DNA of 64,000 nucleotides from Paenibacillus_AB sp036577625 (lineage in GTDB: Bacteria > Bacillota > Bacilli > Paenibacillales > NBRC-103111): contig NZ_JARBDC010000069.1 in assembly GCF_036577625.1 (NCBI RefSeq), positions 124,001 to 188,000 of the forward strand. Direction: 5' to 3'. The first letter of the stretch is position 1. The number at the start of each line of letters is the position of its first letter. The notes below the pieces were generated by a model. That model did no database searches, had not been told where the DNA came from, and saw nothing but the letters and a program-made list of their open reading frames with translations. The translations under genes were made by a program, and so were the position numbers. Shown here piece after piece: positions 25,711 through 34,502 of this stretch.

Positions 25711-27534
25711 TTATTTGGTTGAAGGCGATCTGCGCTCCCGGTACCATTCGTTCACCTCGTCCGTCATCTCCCGGCCGCCGAGCGTCTCCCATTGCTCGAC
25801 GAACCGCCCGAAATCCTCGACCGGCCGCAGCCCCAGTACGATTTTCGTAAACGTCTCCGCCTGAAGCGTGCCGAGCGCTTCGCTTTTTCGCTGAGTGACC
25901 GGCAGAGGGAGCGATACGAACCGCTCGCGCTTATACAAATCCTGATTGCGATAATACGCCGCCACCGACAGCGACCCGCCCTTGCCGAACATGTAGTCCC
26001 ACATCCAACCGTCGGAATTGCCGTCTCTTCGGTACGATTCGATTCTTTGCAGAACCCCCTTATCCTCGGGACTGAGCTTGGAGCGGTCGTTCGTCTCCAT
26101 CGCTTCGATGATCCGGAGGCTTTCGTCCACGTTTTTGTACTGCTTGGTGAGGGCGACCAAAGCCATTTTCCATACCGGGTTGTTGTCTCTGGATTGGTTG
26201 AATTCGTAGTACGCCTGCTCGGAATCGTTCTCGTAATAAGTCTCGATCCAGAAATCGATCAGCCTCAGTATGGCCTCCGGGTGCTTCACGTCCTTGCTGA
26301 CCACCCAGTAACCGTTTACATCCAAAGGTACCTGCGGACGCGCCTTCCTATCGTCGATCGAAGGAAGCGGGTAGGCTTTCCATTCCATGGAAGGGTCCCG
26401 TTTCTTCGCCTGATGAAGCGGGTAGGAGCCGGCGAACGGAGAAGCGTAAAACATCCCGATCCGCCCGTCCACGACGGACTCGTATACGTTGAGCTCATCC
26501 TTGACGCCAAAGTCCGGGTCGATTTGTCCGGCGGCGTACAGCTCCCGCAAGCCGGCAAGCGCCCGCTTCATCTCCGGCTGTATCGACCCGTAAGCCAGCC
26601 CGTCCCCCGACTCGATCCACAAGTTTCGGTACGCATGGAAGCCGTTAAAAAAACCGTCCGCCAGGTTGAAATGCCGATCCAAAGCCAGTCCGTACGTATC
26701 GTGAATGCCGTTGCCATCCGGATCGCGCTTCGTAAACGCTGCGCTGATGTCCAGCACGTCCCCGATCGTCCTCGGCTCCGGCAAATTCAGCTTCCTCAGC
26801 CAATCCGTCCTCACATGAAGCACTTGGGCCGCCTCCGAAAGCGTGCTCGTCCACGGGACGGCCATCAGCCTCCCGCCGATCGTCCCCAGCCGGAGCGAGT
26901 CCCGGCCCCGATCTTCCAGCAGCTTTCTCGTCCTTTCGGACACGCCCGCGGCGTACACATCGGTCAAATCCGCAATAAGCCCGCTCTCAGCCAGCTGCTG
27001 CAGCTGGGCGGCGTTAACCCGGAACAGATCGGGAATATCTCCGGATGCGATCATCAGATCCAGCTTCCGGTTATACTGGCTGCTGTCGTCGGTCCACAGC
27101 GTCTCGATTCGAATGCCAAGCCGCTGTTCATAAGCGCGCGTCCACGGATTGTTATTGTACGAATTGCCCGGCGAAAACCTCACTCCCGGCTCGTTGACCC
27201 GAATCGTTCGCAGAACGATCGGCGGGTCGTATTTGAGCGGGCCGCTCCGTACGCTGCCATGCTCGTTCCAAACGGCTTCCGTCGCTTGCAGAGCGGCGGA
27301 AGCCGCGACGTCGGCGCCGCCAACCACCGCGGATGGCGGAACGTCCCGCACCGTTTCGCAGGAGCTTAACGGGAGGACAAGCAGAAGCAGCGATAACAGC
27401 AGCGTTTGCGGCTTTGGCGCGGCGCGCCATTTTCGCCGCTTGCAACCCGCGTCGGCGGCTTTTACCGTTAACCGGCTCCCGTGCGATCTCGTGGCGGTGC
27501 TGTTGCCGTCATGGCCGTGCAAGTTGATCCGCAT
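25711..27534 (-). CDS. Extracellular solute-binding lipoprotein (LplA-like), no permease nearby
   Basis: 607 residues. The start at ATG 27534 has AAAGGAGAAAGAGG upstream. The signal peptide is atypical: about 44 charged residues precede the hydrophobic stretch LLLSLLLLVLPLSSC, with lipidated Cys near 59. The body contains SIQPEMKRALAGLRE and FVEQWETLGGREMTDEVNEW, tying it to the LplA/YtcQ-like proteins at 9031 and 55180. It is the first gene of the minus-strand cluster and divergent from the AraC sensor at 27831. It may work as a ligand-presenting partner of that sensor (inference). Confidence 0.9.
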   Translation of the reverse strand: MRINLHGHDGNSTATRSHGSRLTVKAADAGCKRRKWRAAPKPQTLLLSLLLLVLPLSSCETVRDVPPSAVVGGADVAASAALQATEAVWNEHGSVRSGPLKYDPPIVLRTIRVNEPGVRFSPGNSYNNNPWTRAYEQRLGIRIETLWTDDSSQYNRKLDLMIASGDIPDLFRVNAAQLQQLAESGLIADLTDVYAAGVSERTRKLLEDRGRDSLRLGTIGGRLMAVPWTSTLSEAAQVLHVRTDWLRKLNLPEPRTIGDVLDISAAFTKRDPDGNGIHDTYGLALDRHFNLADGFFNGFHAYRNLWIESGDGLAYGSIQPEMKRALAGLRELYAAGQIDPDFGVKDELNVYESVVDGRIGMFYASPFAGSYPLHQAKKRDPSMEWKAYPLPSIDDRKARPQVPLDVNGYWVVSKDVKHPEAILRLIDFWIETYYENDSEQAYYEFNQSRDNNPVWKMALVALTKQYKNVDESLRIIEAMETNDRSKLSPEDKGVLQRIESYRRDGNSDGWMWDYMFGKGGSLSVAAYYRNQDLYKRERFVSLPLPVTQRKSEALGTLQAETFTKIVLGLRPVEDFGRFVEQWETLGGREMTDEVNEWYRERRSPSTK

Positions 27535-27720
27535 AATCCTCTTTCTCCTTTTCTTTGCCCGATCCCCTCCCCAACTTGTTTGCCGGCACCCGTAGATTAA
27601 CCGAAGCCGGCCGGAACCGGAAGCCGCAAGTTTCCACGTTTCGCACCCGGTTTGGGAAACGACGAACAAAAGTGAATCGGGGAATAAATAATGAATTTGG
27701 GAAGATCGTGCCGCATTCGC

Positions 27721-27765
27721 TATTTAAATTATATATAATGTTTAATATAATATAAATAACATTTT
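27721..27765. promoter_or_regulatory. AT-rich promoter island between binding-protein and AraC-sensor genes
   Basis: A run of about 45 bases made almost only of A and T in an otherwise GC-rich window, with TATAAT at 27734-27739 and 27746-27751. It lies in the 296-base divergent region, 66 bases before the AraC-sensor start. It is probably the promoter zone for one or both genes; clear -35 boxes were not found. Confidence 0.5.
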
Positions 27766-27830
27766 GGATCGGACGTTTCCCGTTACATTTACCGTTTCTA
27801 CATACGCAGCTTCGGATAGGGGGATCGGTC

Positions 27831-30197
27831 ATGGCATCCGGCTGGAAAGCAAACCGCCATTCTTTTTTTACCAAACTGCTGCTCGCCTTCCTGATCGTGG
27901 GGTCGGTTCCGTTTCTGTTCCATATATCCGCCTCCAACTTCTTTATCGGCAGTATCCGTTCGGAAATCGTCAAAAACACGGACCTGCGGATGAACTATAC
28001 CGTAGCCAAATACGAGGACCATTTCCGGAAGCTGGAGGAGGCCGTCGCCCCTTTTCTGAACAGTCCCAATGCCGGGGCCCTTACGGGCGAGACCGACAAG
28101 TACGGGTATTTTAGCGCGGTAAACGCATTGCGCGAACAATTCGCCGAACTTTCTTCCGCCTCCAACAATCTGTACGTGCATAATGTGTTCATTGCTTTTA
28201 AGGAGAAAGAGTTGCTGATCGACAAGACCGGTCTTCTTACAGCCAAGGACTTCCATACTCGGCAGTACATCCATCCCGCTTACGGCGAAGCTTTCTGGTC
28301 GGAGCCGTTCCGCGAGCCGTACCGGAGCCGCATTTTCCCCGCCGTCCGTTTCGACAAGGAGCAGTTGGACGGCTCGCGCGAAAAGACCGGCCTGTATTTC
28401 CCCGTCATTTATAAGCATAAGATCAATCAAGCCTTCTATATCGGCGTATTGCTGGATGCCGAGGCGCTGTTTCGAAGCTATTCGCTGTCGGGCGGCGACG
28501 TGTTTCAAATCGCGGATCCTGACGGCCGGCCGCTTTACAGCTCGGATCCGTCAACGGCTGCAAACGACGCCCACGCAGCCTCTCTTCCGCCGGCGGGAAC
28601 GGACCGCGGTTATTTTACCGACAGCGGAAACTATTTCTTCCAAAATCGCGGGGAAATGACCGGCCTGTCGTACGTCAACATGGTTCCGAACGAACGGATC
28701 GCCGCTCAGCTGTCCAGGCTGAATGCCATCTTGCTCGCGTTGTTCGTTTCGTCGGTCGTGGTCAGCCTCCTTCTCTCCGTCATTTTCAGCTATAAATTCA
28801 AGCAGCCGATCCAAAAGCTCGTCCATTCGCTGCAGCGGAGCAGTCCGAACATCCAGCTCCGCAGCAAAATTTCCGAATTCAAGCTGATCGGCGACCGTCT
28901 TCAGGATCTGATCGCTTCCGGGGACCGGATTCGCGACGATTTGCGCAAGAAGACGAAAATGCTTGAGAAATACGGCTATTTGGACCTCGTCAAACGAACG
29001 AACGTCAACCATAAAGACGCCCGCTCGCTGGTCGATACGTCCAGGCCGTTTTATTTCATCCTGTTCCAGATCGAACGGACCAGGCGATTCCGCGAGCTCG
29101 GCATCGGCGAACAGCAGTTGACGGATTATATTGCGGAATATATTCATTTGGTCATGCATCAGCGGTTTCCCGGAGCGATTACCGTCCAGAGCGAAAAAGA
29201 TCTGCTGTTTGCGATCGTGTTCGCGGAAAGCGCGGGCGGCGGCGGCGAATGGGCGGCGGACGTTGGCGGGGACGATGCGGACCGAAAAAGCGAAACGGCG
29301 GACGGCAAAGACGGGGTCGGCTTATGCGGCGATTTGACGGACCTGCTCTCCGGAATGAAGCAAGTGTTCGACCGGGACGGCGGCTTTTATTATTTGACGG
29401 TCGCCTTTCGTCCGTCCCTGCGAAGCTCCAGCGAGTTCACCGCCGCTTACGAGGACGGAATGGAGCTGCTGCGCCGGCGCCGGCTGTCCCCGTATACCCA
29501 GATTGTTACGGAGAAACGTCCGCTCCGGGACGACCTTCATTTCAGCCCCGCCGAGGAACGCGAGTTTGCCGCTTCGCTTCAGTCGGGCCATGCGCCCGCG
29601 GCCGTGGACCTCGTCAGAAGAATGATGCACCGGATGGGCAAAGCGGACGCCACCGCGTGGCAATACCGGCAGTTCGCGCAGGAGATCGTCTCCAAGCTTC
29701 TGATGGCGCTTACGGTGCGGAGGATCGATCCGGGGGAATGGAACGGGGAAATCCCTTTATACGAGCAAGCCAAAGATTTGGAAACGGCCGAAGAATGCGC
29801 CGATTTTCTGGAGTCGTGGACCCGCCGGGCGGCGCAGCTCGTTGCGGGCAAATTATCCGAAACCGACCCGATCCTCGATTTCATACGCCGTTACGTCGAG
29901 TCCCATTACGGGGAAGATATTCAGCAGGAAACCGTTGCCGGCAAGCTGAACATCTCCGTCGGCTATATGTGCAACTACATGAAAAGCCGCAGCGGAGTCA
30001 CGTTCACCGACCTGCTGAACGACGTCCGCGTCGGTAAAGCCAAACAGATGCTCGAATCGACCGACTGCAAAATCCACGAGGTCGCCTCGCAGGTCGGCTA
30101 CCGGAACGCCAACTCGTTCAGCCGCATGTTCCGCAAGCTGACCGGACTTACGCCGCTCGAATACCGGAGGGAACGGCGGATGGCGGAGGAGGGGTAG
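27831..30197 (+). CDS. Membrane-anchored AraC family regulator with extracellular sensor domain
   Basis: 788 residues. TM1 at about 13-35, an extracytoplasmic Cache-like domain (40-290), TM2 at about 295-320, a HAMP-like linker, a central GGDEF-like remnant region without its signature, and a C-terminal AraC DNA-binding domain (680-785) with VASQVGYRNANSFSRMFRKLTGLTPLEYRRE. AGGGGG precedes the ATG. Such one-protein sensors control adjacent sugar uptake and glycan-degradation genes in Paenibacillaceae. The likely target is the divergent cluster at 27534-20312. Confidence 0.92.
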   Translation: MASGWKANRHSFFTKLLLAFLIVGSVPFLFHISASNFFIGSIRSEIVKNTDLRMNYTVAKYEDHFRKLEEAVAPFLNSPNAGALTGETDKYGYFSAVNALREQFAELSSASNNLYVHNVFIAFKEKELLIDKTGLLTAKDFHTRQYIHPAYGEAFWSEPFREPYRSRIFPAVRFDKEQLDGSREKTGLYFPVIYKHKINQAFYIGVLLDAEALFRSYSLSGGDVFQIADPDGRPLYSSDPSTAANDAHAASLPPAGTDRGYFTDSGNYFFQNRGEMTGLSYVNMVPNERIAAQLSRLNAILLALFVSSVVVSLLLSVIFSYKFKQPIQKLVHSLQRSSPNIQLRSKISEFKLIGDRLQDLIASGDRIRDDLRKKTKMLEKYGYLDLVKRTNVNHKDARSLVDTSRPFYFILFQIERTRRFRELGIGEQQLTDYIAEYIHLVMHQRFPGAITVQSEKDLLFAIVFAESAGGGGEWAADVGGDDADRKSETADGKDGVGLCGDLTDLLSGMKQVFDRDGGFYYLTVAFRPSLRSSSEFTAAYEDGMELLRRRRLSPYTQIVTEKRPLRDDLHFSPAEEREFAASLQSGHAPAAVDLVRRMMHRMGKADATAWQYRQFAQEIVSKLLMALTVRRIDPGEWNGEIPLYEQAKDLETAEECADFLESWTRRAAQLVAGKLSETDPILDFIRRYVESHYGEDIQQETVAGKLNISVGYMCNYMKSRSGVTFTDLLNDVRVGKAKQMLESTDCKIHEVASQVGYRNANSFSRMFRKLTGLTPLEYRRERRMAEEG

Positions 30198-30249
30198 CCC
30201 GGGGACGGATCGGAATGCCGTTGAAGTTCGGCCGGATATCGATCAAAAC

Positions 30250-30290
30250 AAGCTGTCCGAATGGTCGCGGGACCGATCGGACAGCTTTTC
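30250..30290. terminator. Bidirectional terminator between AraC sensor and YeeE genes
   Basis: Arms AAGCTGTCCGA / TCGGACAGCTT with a nested GGTC-GCGG-GACC, followed by TTTT on the plus side and T-rich sequence on the minus side. It lies between two convergent genes. Confidence 0.88.
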
Positions 30291-30307
30291 GACGTTTTCG
30301 CACGCCA

Positions 30308-31450
30308 TCAGGCGCCGAACGAATCGTCTTTTTGAAACAGCATGAGCGGCATTTTGAACACGTACGCCACGACGATAAAAATGCCGATGATCATGCCGAC
30401 CAGCACGAGCACGCTGCTGAGCGACAGCGCGCCGATGCCGGTAATGACGTTGGCGATGTTGCAGCCCGGCGCGATGCGCGAGGCGACGCCCATGAGCAGG
30501 CCGCCGAAAATGGCGGCGGGCAGGCGCGATTTGCGCGGCAGCCGCAGCTTGAAGCTGCCGCTGAGCAGCGCGGCAGCCAGCGAGCCGATGACGAGGAAGA
30601 TGACGAGCGTCTCCTCCGGGCCGAGGCCGACTTTCGGAAAATCGGCGAACAGCGCGTTCAAGTACGTATTGTTGTAAACGAAATCGTCCCCGAGCAGCTG
30701 CGCGACCGCGACGGCGCCGATGCGCGTCTCCGGGCCGGTAATGCCGACGTTGGACATGAGCGCGAACTGCACCGTGGCGACGACGCCGATCAGAAACGCG
30801 ACGAGCCGAATGTCCCAATGCGACTGCTTGAACGGATTGCGCTCCCAGTCGGTCAGCGCCTCCTTGATCCCTTGGGCGAAGCCGCGGACGCCGAAGCGCG
30901 CCACCGCGATGCCGATCATGACGACGACGATCGCGACCGGGATGACGTAAACCGGCAGAGGCAAGCTGTACAGCGTATAGCCGGATTCGGCGAACGTCAG
31001 CGGGTCCAGCACGCTCTTGCCCCACGGATCGTAAACGAGCGCGAACAGCAGATTGCCCGCGATCGCGCAGACGAGGACGAGCCAAAACTGCACGTAGCCC
31101 ATGCCGCACCGGTACAGCGTCCCGGAGCCGCAGCCGCCGGCGATCGTCATGCCGATGCCGAACAGGATGCCGCCGAGCAAATTGCCGCCGCTGACCGGTA
31201 CGGTCCACAGGTCCGCGATTCCCCGCGCGCCGGTCGCGAGCACGAGCGTCCAGCCGAGCAGCGCGGTGCCGATCAGCACGAGCACGCCGTTCAAAATGCG
31301 CGTATCTTTCACGCTGATCCAGTCGCGAATCGAAGCGACGAAACAAAAATCGGCTTTTTGCAGCAAAAAGCCGTACGCAAAGCCGAAGAAGGCGGCCAGC
31401 AAAAAGACGTCCCATGTGTATGCCACCTGCGTCAACCACCCTTTATCCAA
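30308..31450 (-). CDS. YeeE/YedE family sulfur (thiosulfate) transporter
   Basis: 380-residue polytopic membrane protein with about ten helices. The family's conserved cysteine motifs are present: LLQKADFCF near 30, GGCGSGTLYRCGMG near 105-120 and IAPGCNIAN near 315. In TsuA/YeeE these cysteines pass thiosulfate through the membrane. The start is uncertain: TTG 31450 has no obvious ribosome binding site, and a downstream GTG is possible. It lies 12 bases after the TusA gene, the usual TsuA-TsuB pairing, so it should hand sulfur to TusA in the cytosol. Confidence 0.92.
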   Translation of the reverse strand: MDKGWLTQVAYTWDVFLLAAFFGFAYGFLLQKADFCFVASIRDWISVKDTRILNGVLVLIGTALLGWTLVLATGARGIADLWTVPVSGGNLLGGILFGIGMTIAGGCGSGTLYRCGMGYVQFWLVLVCAIAGNLLFALVYDPWGKSVLDPLTFAESGYTLYSLPLPVYVIPVAIVVVMIGIAVARFGVRGFAQGIKEALTDWERNPFKQSHWDIRLVAFLIGVVATVQFALMSNVGITGPETRIGAVAVAQLLGDDFVYNNTYLNALFADFPKVGLGPEETLVIFLVIGSLAAALLSGSFKLRLPRKSRLPAAIFGGLLMGVASRIAPGCNIANVITGIGALSLSSVLVLVGMIIGIFIVVAYVFKMPLMLFQKDDSFGA

Positions 31451-31462
31451 GTTCGATCGATA

Positions 31463-31723
31463 TTATGCCTTTTTGACGAAAATGTGGTATTCGCCGCCCT
31501 TTTTGGCGACGCCGAGAAACTCGCCGATTTTGTTCATTTTCACCGCGGCTGGAATCGTTTTGGTCGCGATGCTGTGGTCCGTAATCTCGACCACGATTTC
31601 GCCGGATTTCGCCTTTTTCAGCCCGTCCAGCGCCAAATTGAGCGTATGCGGGCACACTTCCCCGATCGCGTCGACGATATGGTCCGGTTTGATCGCAAGC
31701 AGTTCTTTTTCGCTGAGGCTCAT
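31463..31723 (-). CDS. TusA family sulfurtransferase
   Basis: 86 residues, full length for the family. C24 in GEVCPHTLN is the persulfide-carrying Cys; the usual CPxP reads CPHT here. It is the cytosolic sulfur carrier expected to accept sulfur from the YeeE transporter. Its start overlaps the rhodanese stop by four bases (ATGA), so the two proteins are translationally coupled. Confidence 0.94.
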   Translation of the reverse strand: MSLSEKELLAIKPDHIVDAIGEVCPHTLNLALDGLKKAKSGEIVVEITDHSIATKTIPAAVKMNKIGEFLGVAKKGGEYHIFVKKA

Positions 31724-32127
31724 TGTTCGTTATCCCCTTTCGTCGTCGGTAATCCGTAGTTTTCGATCGGCTCCGCCGGCCCTCTTGCGACGGGGTTGCC
31801 TTCCTCCGCCCAGCTCAGCATGCCGCCGAGAAAATTGTGCACGTTCGAAAATCCGTTGTTTTGAAAATAGTTGGCGACCTCGAAGCTTCGACGCCCGCTG
31901 CGGCAGACGAACACGTATTCGCGCCGCGGGTCGAGCTTTTCCGTCCAATCGATAATGTCGCCCATCGGAATGAGCGGGAGGCCTTCGATATGCGCCTCCT
32001 CGTATTCCTCCGGCTCGCGCACGTCGATGACGATCGTCGTGCGTTCCGTCTGTTCCAGCACTTCCTTCAGCTCCCGCCAATCCAGGTGGGAGACGCCTTC
32101 GATTCGCTGTGCCATGTCCGAGTCCAT
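31720..32127 (-). CDS. Cytosolic single-domain rhodanese
   Basis: 135 residues with a rhodanese domain. The active-site loop is VCRSGRRS with C75, and VIDVREPEEY is the conserved N-terminal motif. It has no signal peptide. It transfers sulfane sulfur between small thiols and TusA-like carriers. GGAAGGGAG immediately precedes the ATG. It lies 9 bases after the rhodanese lipoprotein gene and overlaps the TusA gene. Confidence 0.93.
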   Translation of the reverse strand: MDSDMAQRIEGVSHLDWRELKEVLEQTERTTIVIDVREPEEYEEAHIEGLPLIPMGDIIDWTEKLDPRREYVFVCRSGRRSFEVANYFQNNGFSNVHNFLGGMLSWAEEGNPVARGPAEPIENYGLPTTKGDNEQ

Positions 32128-32136
32128 CTCCCTTCC

Positions 32137-33102
32137 TTATTTGACGAGCGGGGCGTCGTCCGAATTCGCCCATTCCGCCATCGAGCCTTCGTACGGACGA
32201 ACGTCCTTGAACCCGAGCAGCCGCAGCGTAAAATACGTATGGGCGCCGCGAATGTTCGTCTGGCAGTAGGGGATGACCGTTTTCTCTTTATCGGTTATGC
32301 CGGCTTTCGTGTAGAGCGCCGTCAAATCTTTGTAGCTTTTGAATTTCGGTACGCCGTCGGACGGGTTTTGATCGATCGCCTCGCTCCATTCGGCGTTGAT
32401 CGCGCCGCTTACGTGTCCGCCGTTTTTGTTGCCGCGCAAATCTTCGCCGGTATATTCTTTGGCGGAGCGGGTATCGACGACGGTGCATTGCGCCAAATTG
32501 GCGGACAGCAGCTGCGCTTTCGTCGTAATAAGCTTGTCGTTCGGCTGTGCGGTAAAGTTGCCCTTGGCCACCGTCGGCGTATCGGTCGACACTTCCTTGC
32601 CCGCGTTCGTCCACGCCAAGAAGCCGCCGTTCAGCACCTTCACTTTATCCTTCAGCCCGTAATATTCCAAGCCGTAAAAAATGCGCGTCGCCGAGTTGCC
32701 CGCCCCGCCCTCGTCGTAGACAAGCACGGTCGAGTCGCTGTTGATCCCGGCTTTCTGGAACAATTCGGTGAACGCTTCCTTCGAGATGATCGTATTGTTT
32801 TTCGAATCTTTCAACAGTCCGGCGTTCACCGATACGGCTCCGGGAATGTGGCCCTGCTCGTACCCTTTCGAACGCGCGTCGATAATTTTGACGTTCGCGT
32901 CCTTCGCATGCTCCTCGACCCATTTCACATCGGCAAGCAGCTGCGCGTTCGGATACGTATCCGTCGTCTTTATCTCTTGCGCCGGTTTATTTCCCGCATC
33001 GCCCCCCGCGGCGTTCGTCGGTCCGGCCGCCGGCTTGCTGCTGCAGGCCGCGGTAATGCCCGCCAATACGATTAACGATAAAATGGCCAGTTTCGATTTC
33101 AT
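32137..33102 (-). CDS. Two-domain rhodanese lipoprotein (thiosulfate/mercaptopyruvate sulfurtransferase type)
   Basis: 321 residues. The lipobox is ITAAC (C20), so it acts on the outer face of the membrane. It has two rhodanese domains; the first lacks an active Cys (DEGGAG loop), while the second has PYCQTNIRGAH with C279, the pattern of SseA/TST enzymes. The start at 33102 follows GAGGGGAG. It is the first gene of the sulfur operon and probably splits or transfers extracellular sulfane sulfur before import. Upstream is a compact divergent promoter shared with the beta-propeller gene. Confidence 0.92.
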   Translation of the reverse strand: MKSKLAILSLIVLAGITAACSSKPAAGPTNAAGGDAGNKPAQEIKTTDTYPNAQLLADVKWVEEHAKDANVKIIDARSKGYEQGHIPGAVSVNAGLLKDSKNNTIISKEAFTELFQKAGINSDSTVLVYDEGGAGNSATRIFYGLEYYGLKDKVKVLNGGFLAWTNAGKEVSTDTPTVAKGNFTAQPNDKLITTKAQLLSANLAQCTVVDTRSAKEYTGEDLRGNKNGGHVSGAINAEWSEAIDQNPSDGVPKFKSYKDLTALYTKAGITDKEKTVIPYCQTNIRGAHTYFTLRLLGFKDVRPYEGSMAEWANSDDAPLVK

Positions 33103-33133
33103 TGCTGCCGCTCCCCTCGGTCCCATATGCGTA

Positions 33134-33163
33134 TTGCTATTTTGATGATTTCCCCTGTATAAT
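33134..33163 (+). promoter_or_regulatory. Promoter for the beta-propeller lipoprotein
   Basis: TTGCTA at 33134-33139, 18 bases, TATAAT at 33158-33163. It overlaps the -10 box of the opposite promoter. Confidence 0.55.
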
Positions 33164-33187
33164 ACATCTATCCCGAGTGATTTACAA
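33159..33187 (-). promoter_or_regulatory. Promoter for the sulfur operon
   Basis: On the minus strand TTGTAA (33187-33182), 17 bases, TATTAT (33164-33159). It shares its -10 bases with the plus-strand promoter, so the two cannot be open at once. Confidence 0.5.
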
Positions 33188-33238
33188 GGTTTAAATTTGC
33201 ATTTTGAATACTTTCTAACTAGTGGGGTAGTGAAACGG

Positions 33239-34309
33239 ATGAGAAACGGGAAAAAGATGCTCGCGCTCGGCATAGCGGCCGCCATGCTGCTGGGCGGATG
33301 CGCCATGGAGACGAAAGAGCAGGCCCGGGCGCGTCTCGGGGCCGGCGGCGGCAATACCGGCGAAGCGGCGGCGCCGGCGCAAACCGAGGCGGGCAAATTG
33401 ACGGCCGTGCAGTTTTACGTGCCGAGCGAGAAAGACAACGCCCTGTCGGTCATCGACGTGCCGACCGGCAAAGTCGTGGGCGAGGTCAAGCTGTCCGAGG
33501 CGCCGACGACCGTCGTCTTCTCCAGCACGATGCGGGAAGCGTACGCGGCCAATATGAACAGCAGCACCGTATCGATCATCAACACGCAAACGCTCAAGGT
33601 CGAGAAAGAGGTCCCCGTCGGCCCGATGCCGCACGGCATGGTGCTGTCGCCGGACAACAAGACGCTGTACGTCGCCGCCGTAGCCGACCAGTTCGTCTAT
33701 TTGGTCGACACGAAGGAACGGAAGGAAGCCGGCACGATCGATCTGGGCACCGGAGCGAAAACGAACTATATGAGCTTGTTCGGAGACAGGCTGTACGTCA
33801 GCGACCACGAAAACAACAAAGTGTACGTCGTCAATGTCAAGACGAAGCAAACGGTGCTGACCATCCCGACCGGCAAAACGCCGCGGGCCGTCAAAACGAG
33901 CGACGACGGCAAGAAGCTGTTCGTTCCGGTCGCCGGCGACGGCGCGCTGGAAGTGTACAATACGGAAACCGGCAAGCAGGAGGCGAAAATCGCCGTCGCG
34001 CCAGGAGCTACGGACGTTGTCGTCGCCGAGGACGGGCAAAGCGCGATCGTCACGTCGATGGAAGGCAGCGCCGTCACGTTCGTCGACCTGGCCGGCGGCA
34101 AGCAAATCCAGTCGATCGCCGACCTGGCCGGAGCGAGGCATATCGCCTACAACCGCCAGCAGACGAAGGCGTACGTCACGCTCAGCGGATCGGGCGAGGT
34201 CGCCGTCATCGACACGCAGACGCGCCAGGCGGTGCAGCGCATCAAAGTCGGCGCCCAGCCTCACGGCATCACGATCAAGGCGCTTCCCGGCATCGGCGGC
34301 AGCTGCTGA
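33239..34309 (+). CDS. YVTN-family beta-propeller lipoprotein
   Basis: About 356 residues. The lipobox is LGGC (C21), followed by a Gly/Ala linker. The body holds at least six repeats of the type VxVINTxTxKVEKEVPVG and YVVNVKTKQTVLTIPTG, typical of YVTN/YncE seven-bladed propellers. The start at ATG 33239 is preferred; GTG 33230 is also possible. It is exported, surface-anchored, and a ligand- or metal-binding function is possible. It is divergent from the sulfur operon, which hints at a role in the same process, but this is inference. Confidence 0.9.
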   Translation: MRNGKKMLALGIAAAMLLGGCAMETKEQARARLGAGGGNTGEAAAPAQTEAGKLTAVQFYVPSEKDNALSVIDVPTGKVVGEVKLSEAPTTVVFSSTMREAYAANMNSSTVSIINTQTLKVEKEVPVGPMPHGMVLSPDNKTLYVAAVADQFVYLVDTKERKEAGTIDLGTGAKTNYMSLFGDRLYVSDHENNKVYVVNVKTKQTVLTIPTGKTPRAVKTSDDGKKLFVPVAGDGALEVYNTETGKQEAKIAVAPGATDVVVAEDGQSAIVTSMEGSAVTFVDLAGGKQIQSIADLAGARHIAYNRQQTKAYVTLSGSGEVAVIDTQTRQAVQRIKVGAQPHGITIKALPGIGGSC

Positions 34310-34344
34310 TCGCGGAAAAAATATCCGGTTGCGCACGAATCGCC

Positions 34345-34374
34345 ATCCCCTCTCCCCGAGAGGGGATTTTTTTT
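34345..34374 (+). terminator. Terminator of the beta-propeller gene
   Basis: ATCCCCTCT / AGAGGGGAT stem, five-base loop, then a run of eight T. It is 36 bases past the stop codon. Confidence 0.93.
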
Positions 34375-34413
34375 GCGCCGGATCCCGTCCGTTTTCCCGC
34401 CCGGCCGCGAACG

Positions 34414-34443
34414 CGAATAATTTATGGAAAAAAAGGCAACGTA
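34414..34443 (+). promoter_or_regulatory. Possible sigma-G type promoter of the germination operon
   Basis: GAATA at 34415-34419 fits the forespore sigma-G -35 (GHATR). After 17 bases from the hexamer CGAATA comes CAACGTA, five of seven matches to the CATNHTA -10. It lies 60 bases upstream of the first ger gene. Germinant receptors are known sigma-G genes, but the match is imperfect. Confidence 0.3.
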
Positions 34444-34502
34444 ACAAAATGACTGACGGTCGTCCATGTTCCAATAATTCGATTAGCAGATGGGGATGCG
34501 GC

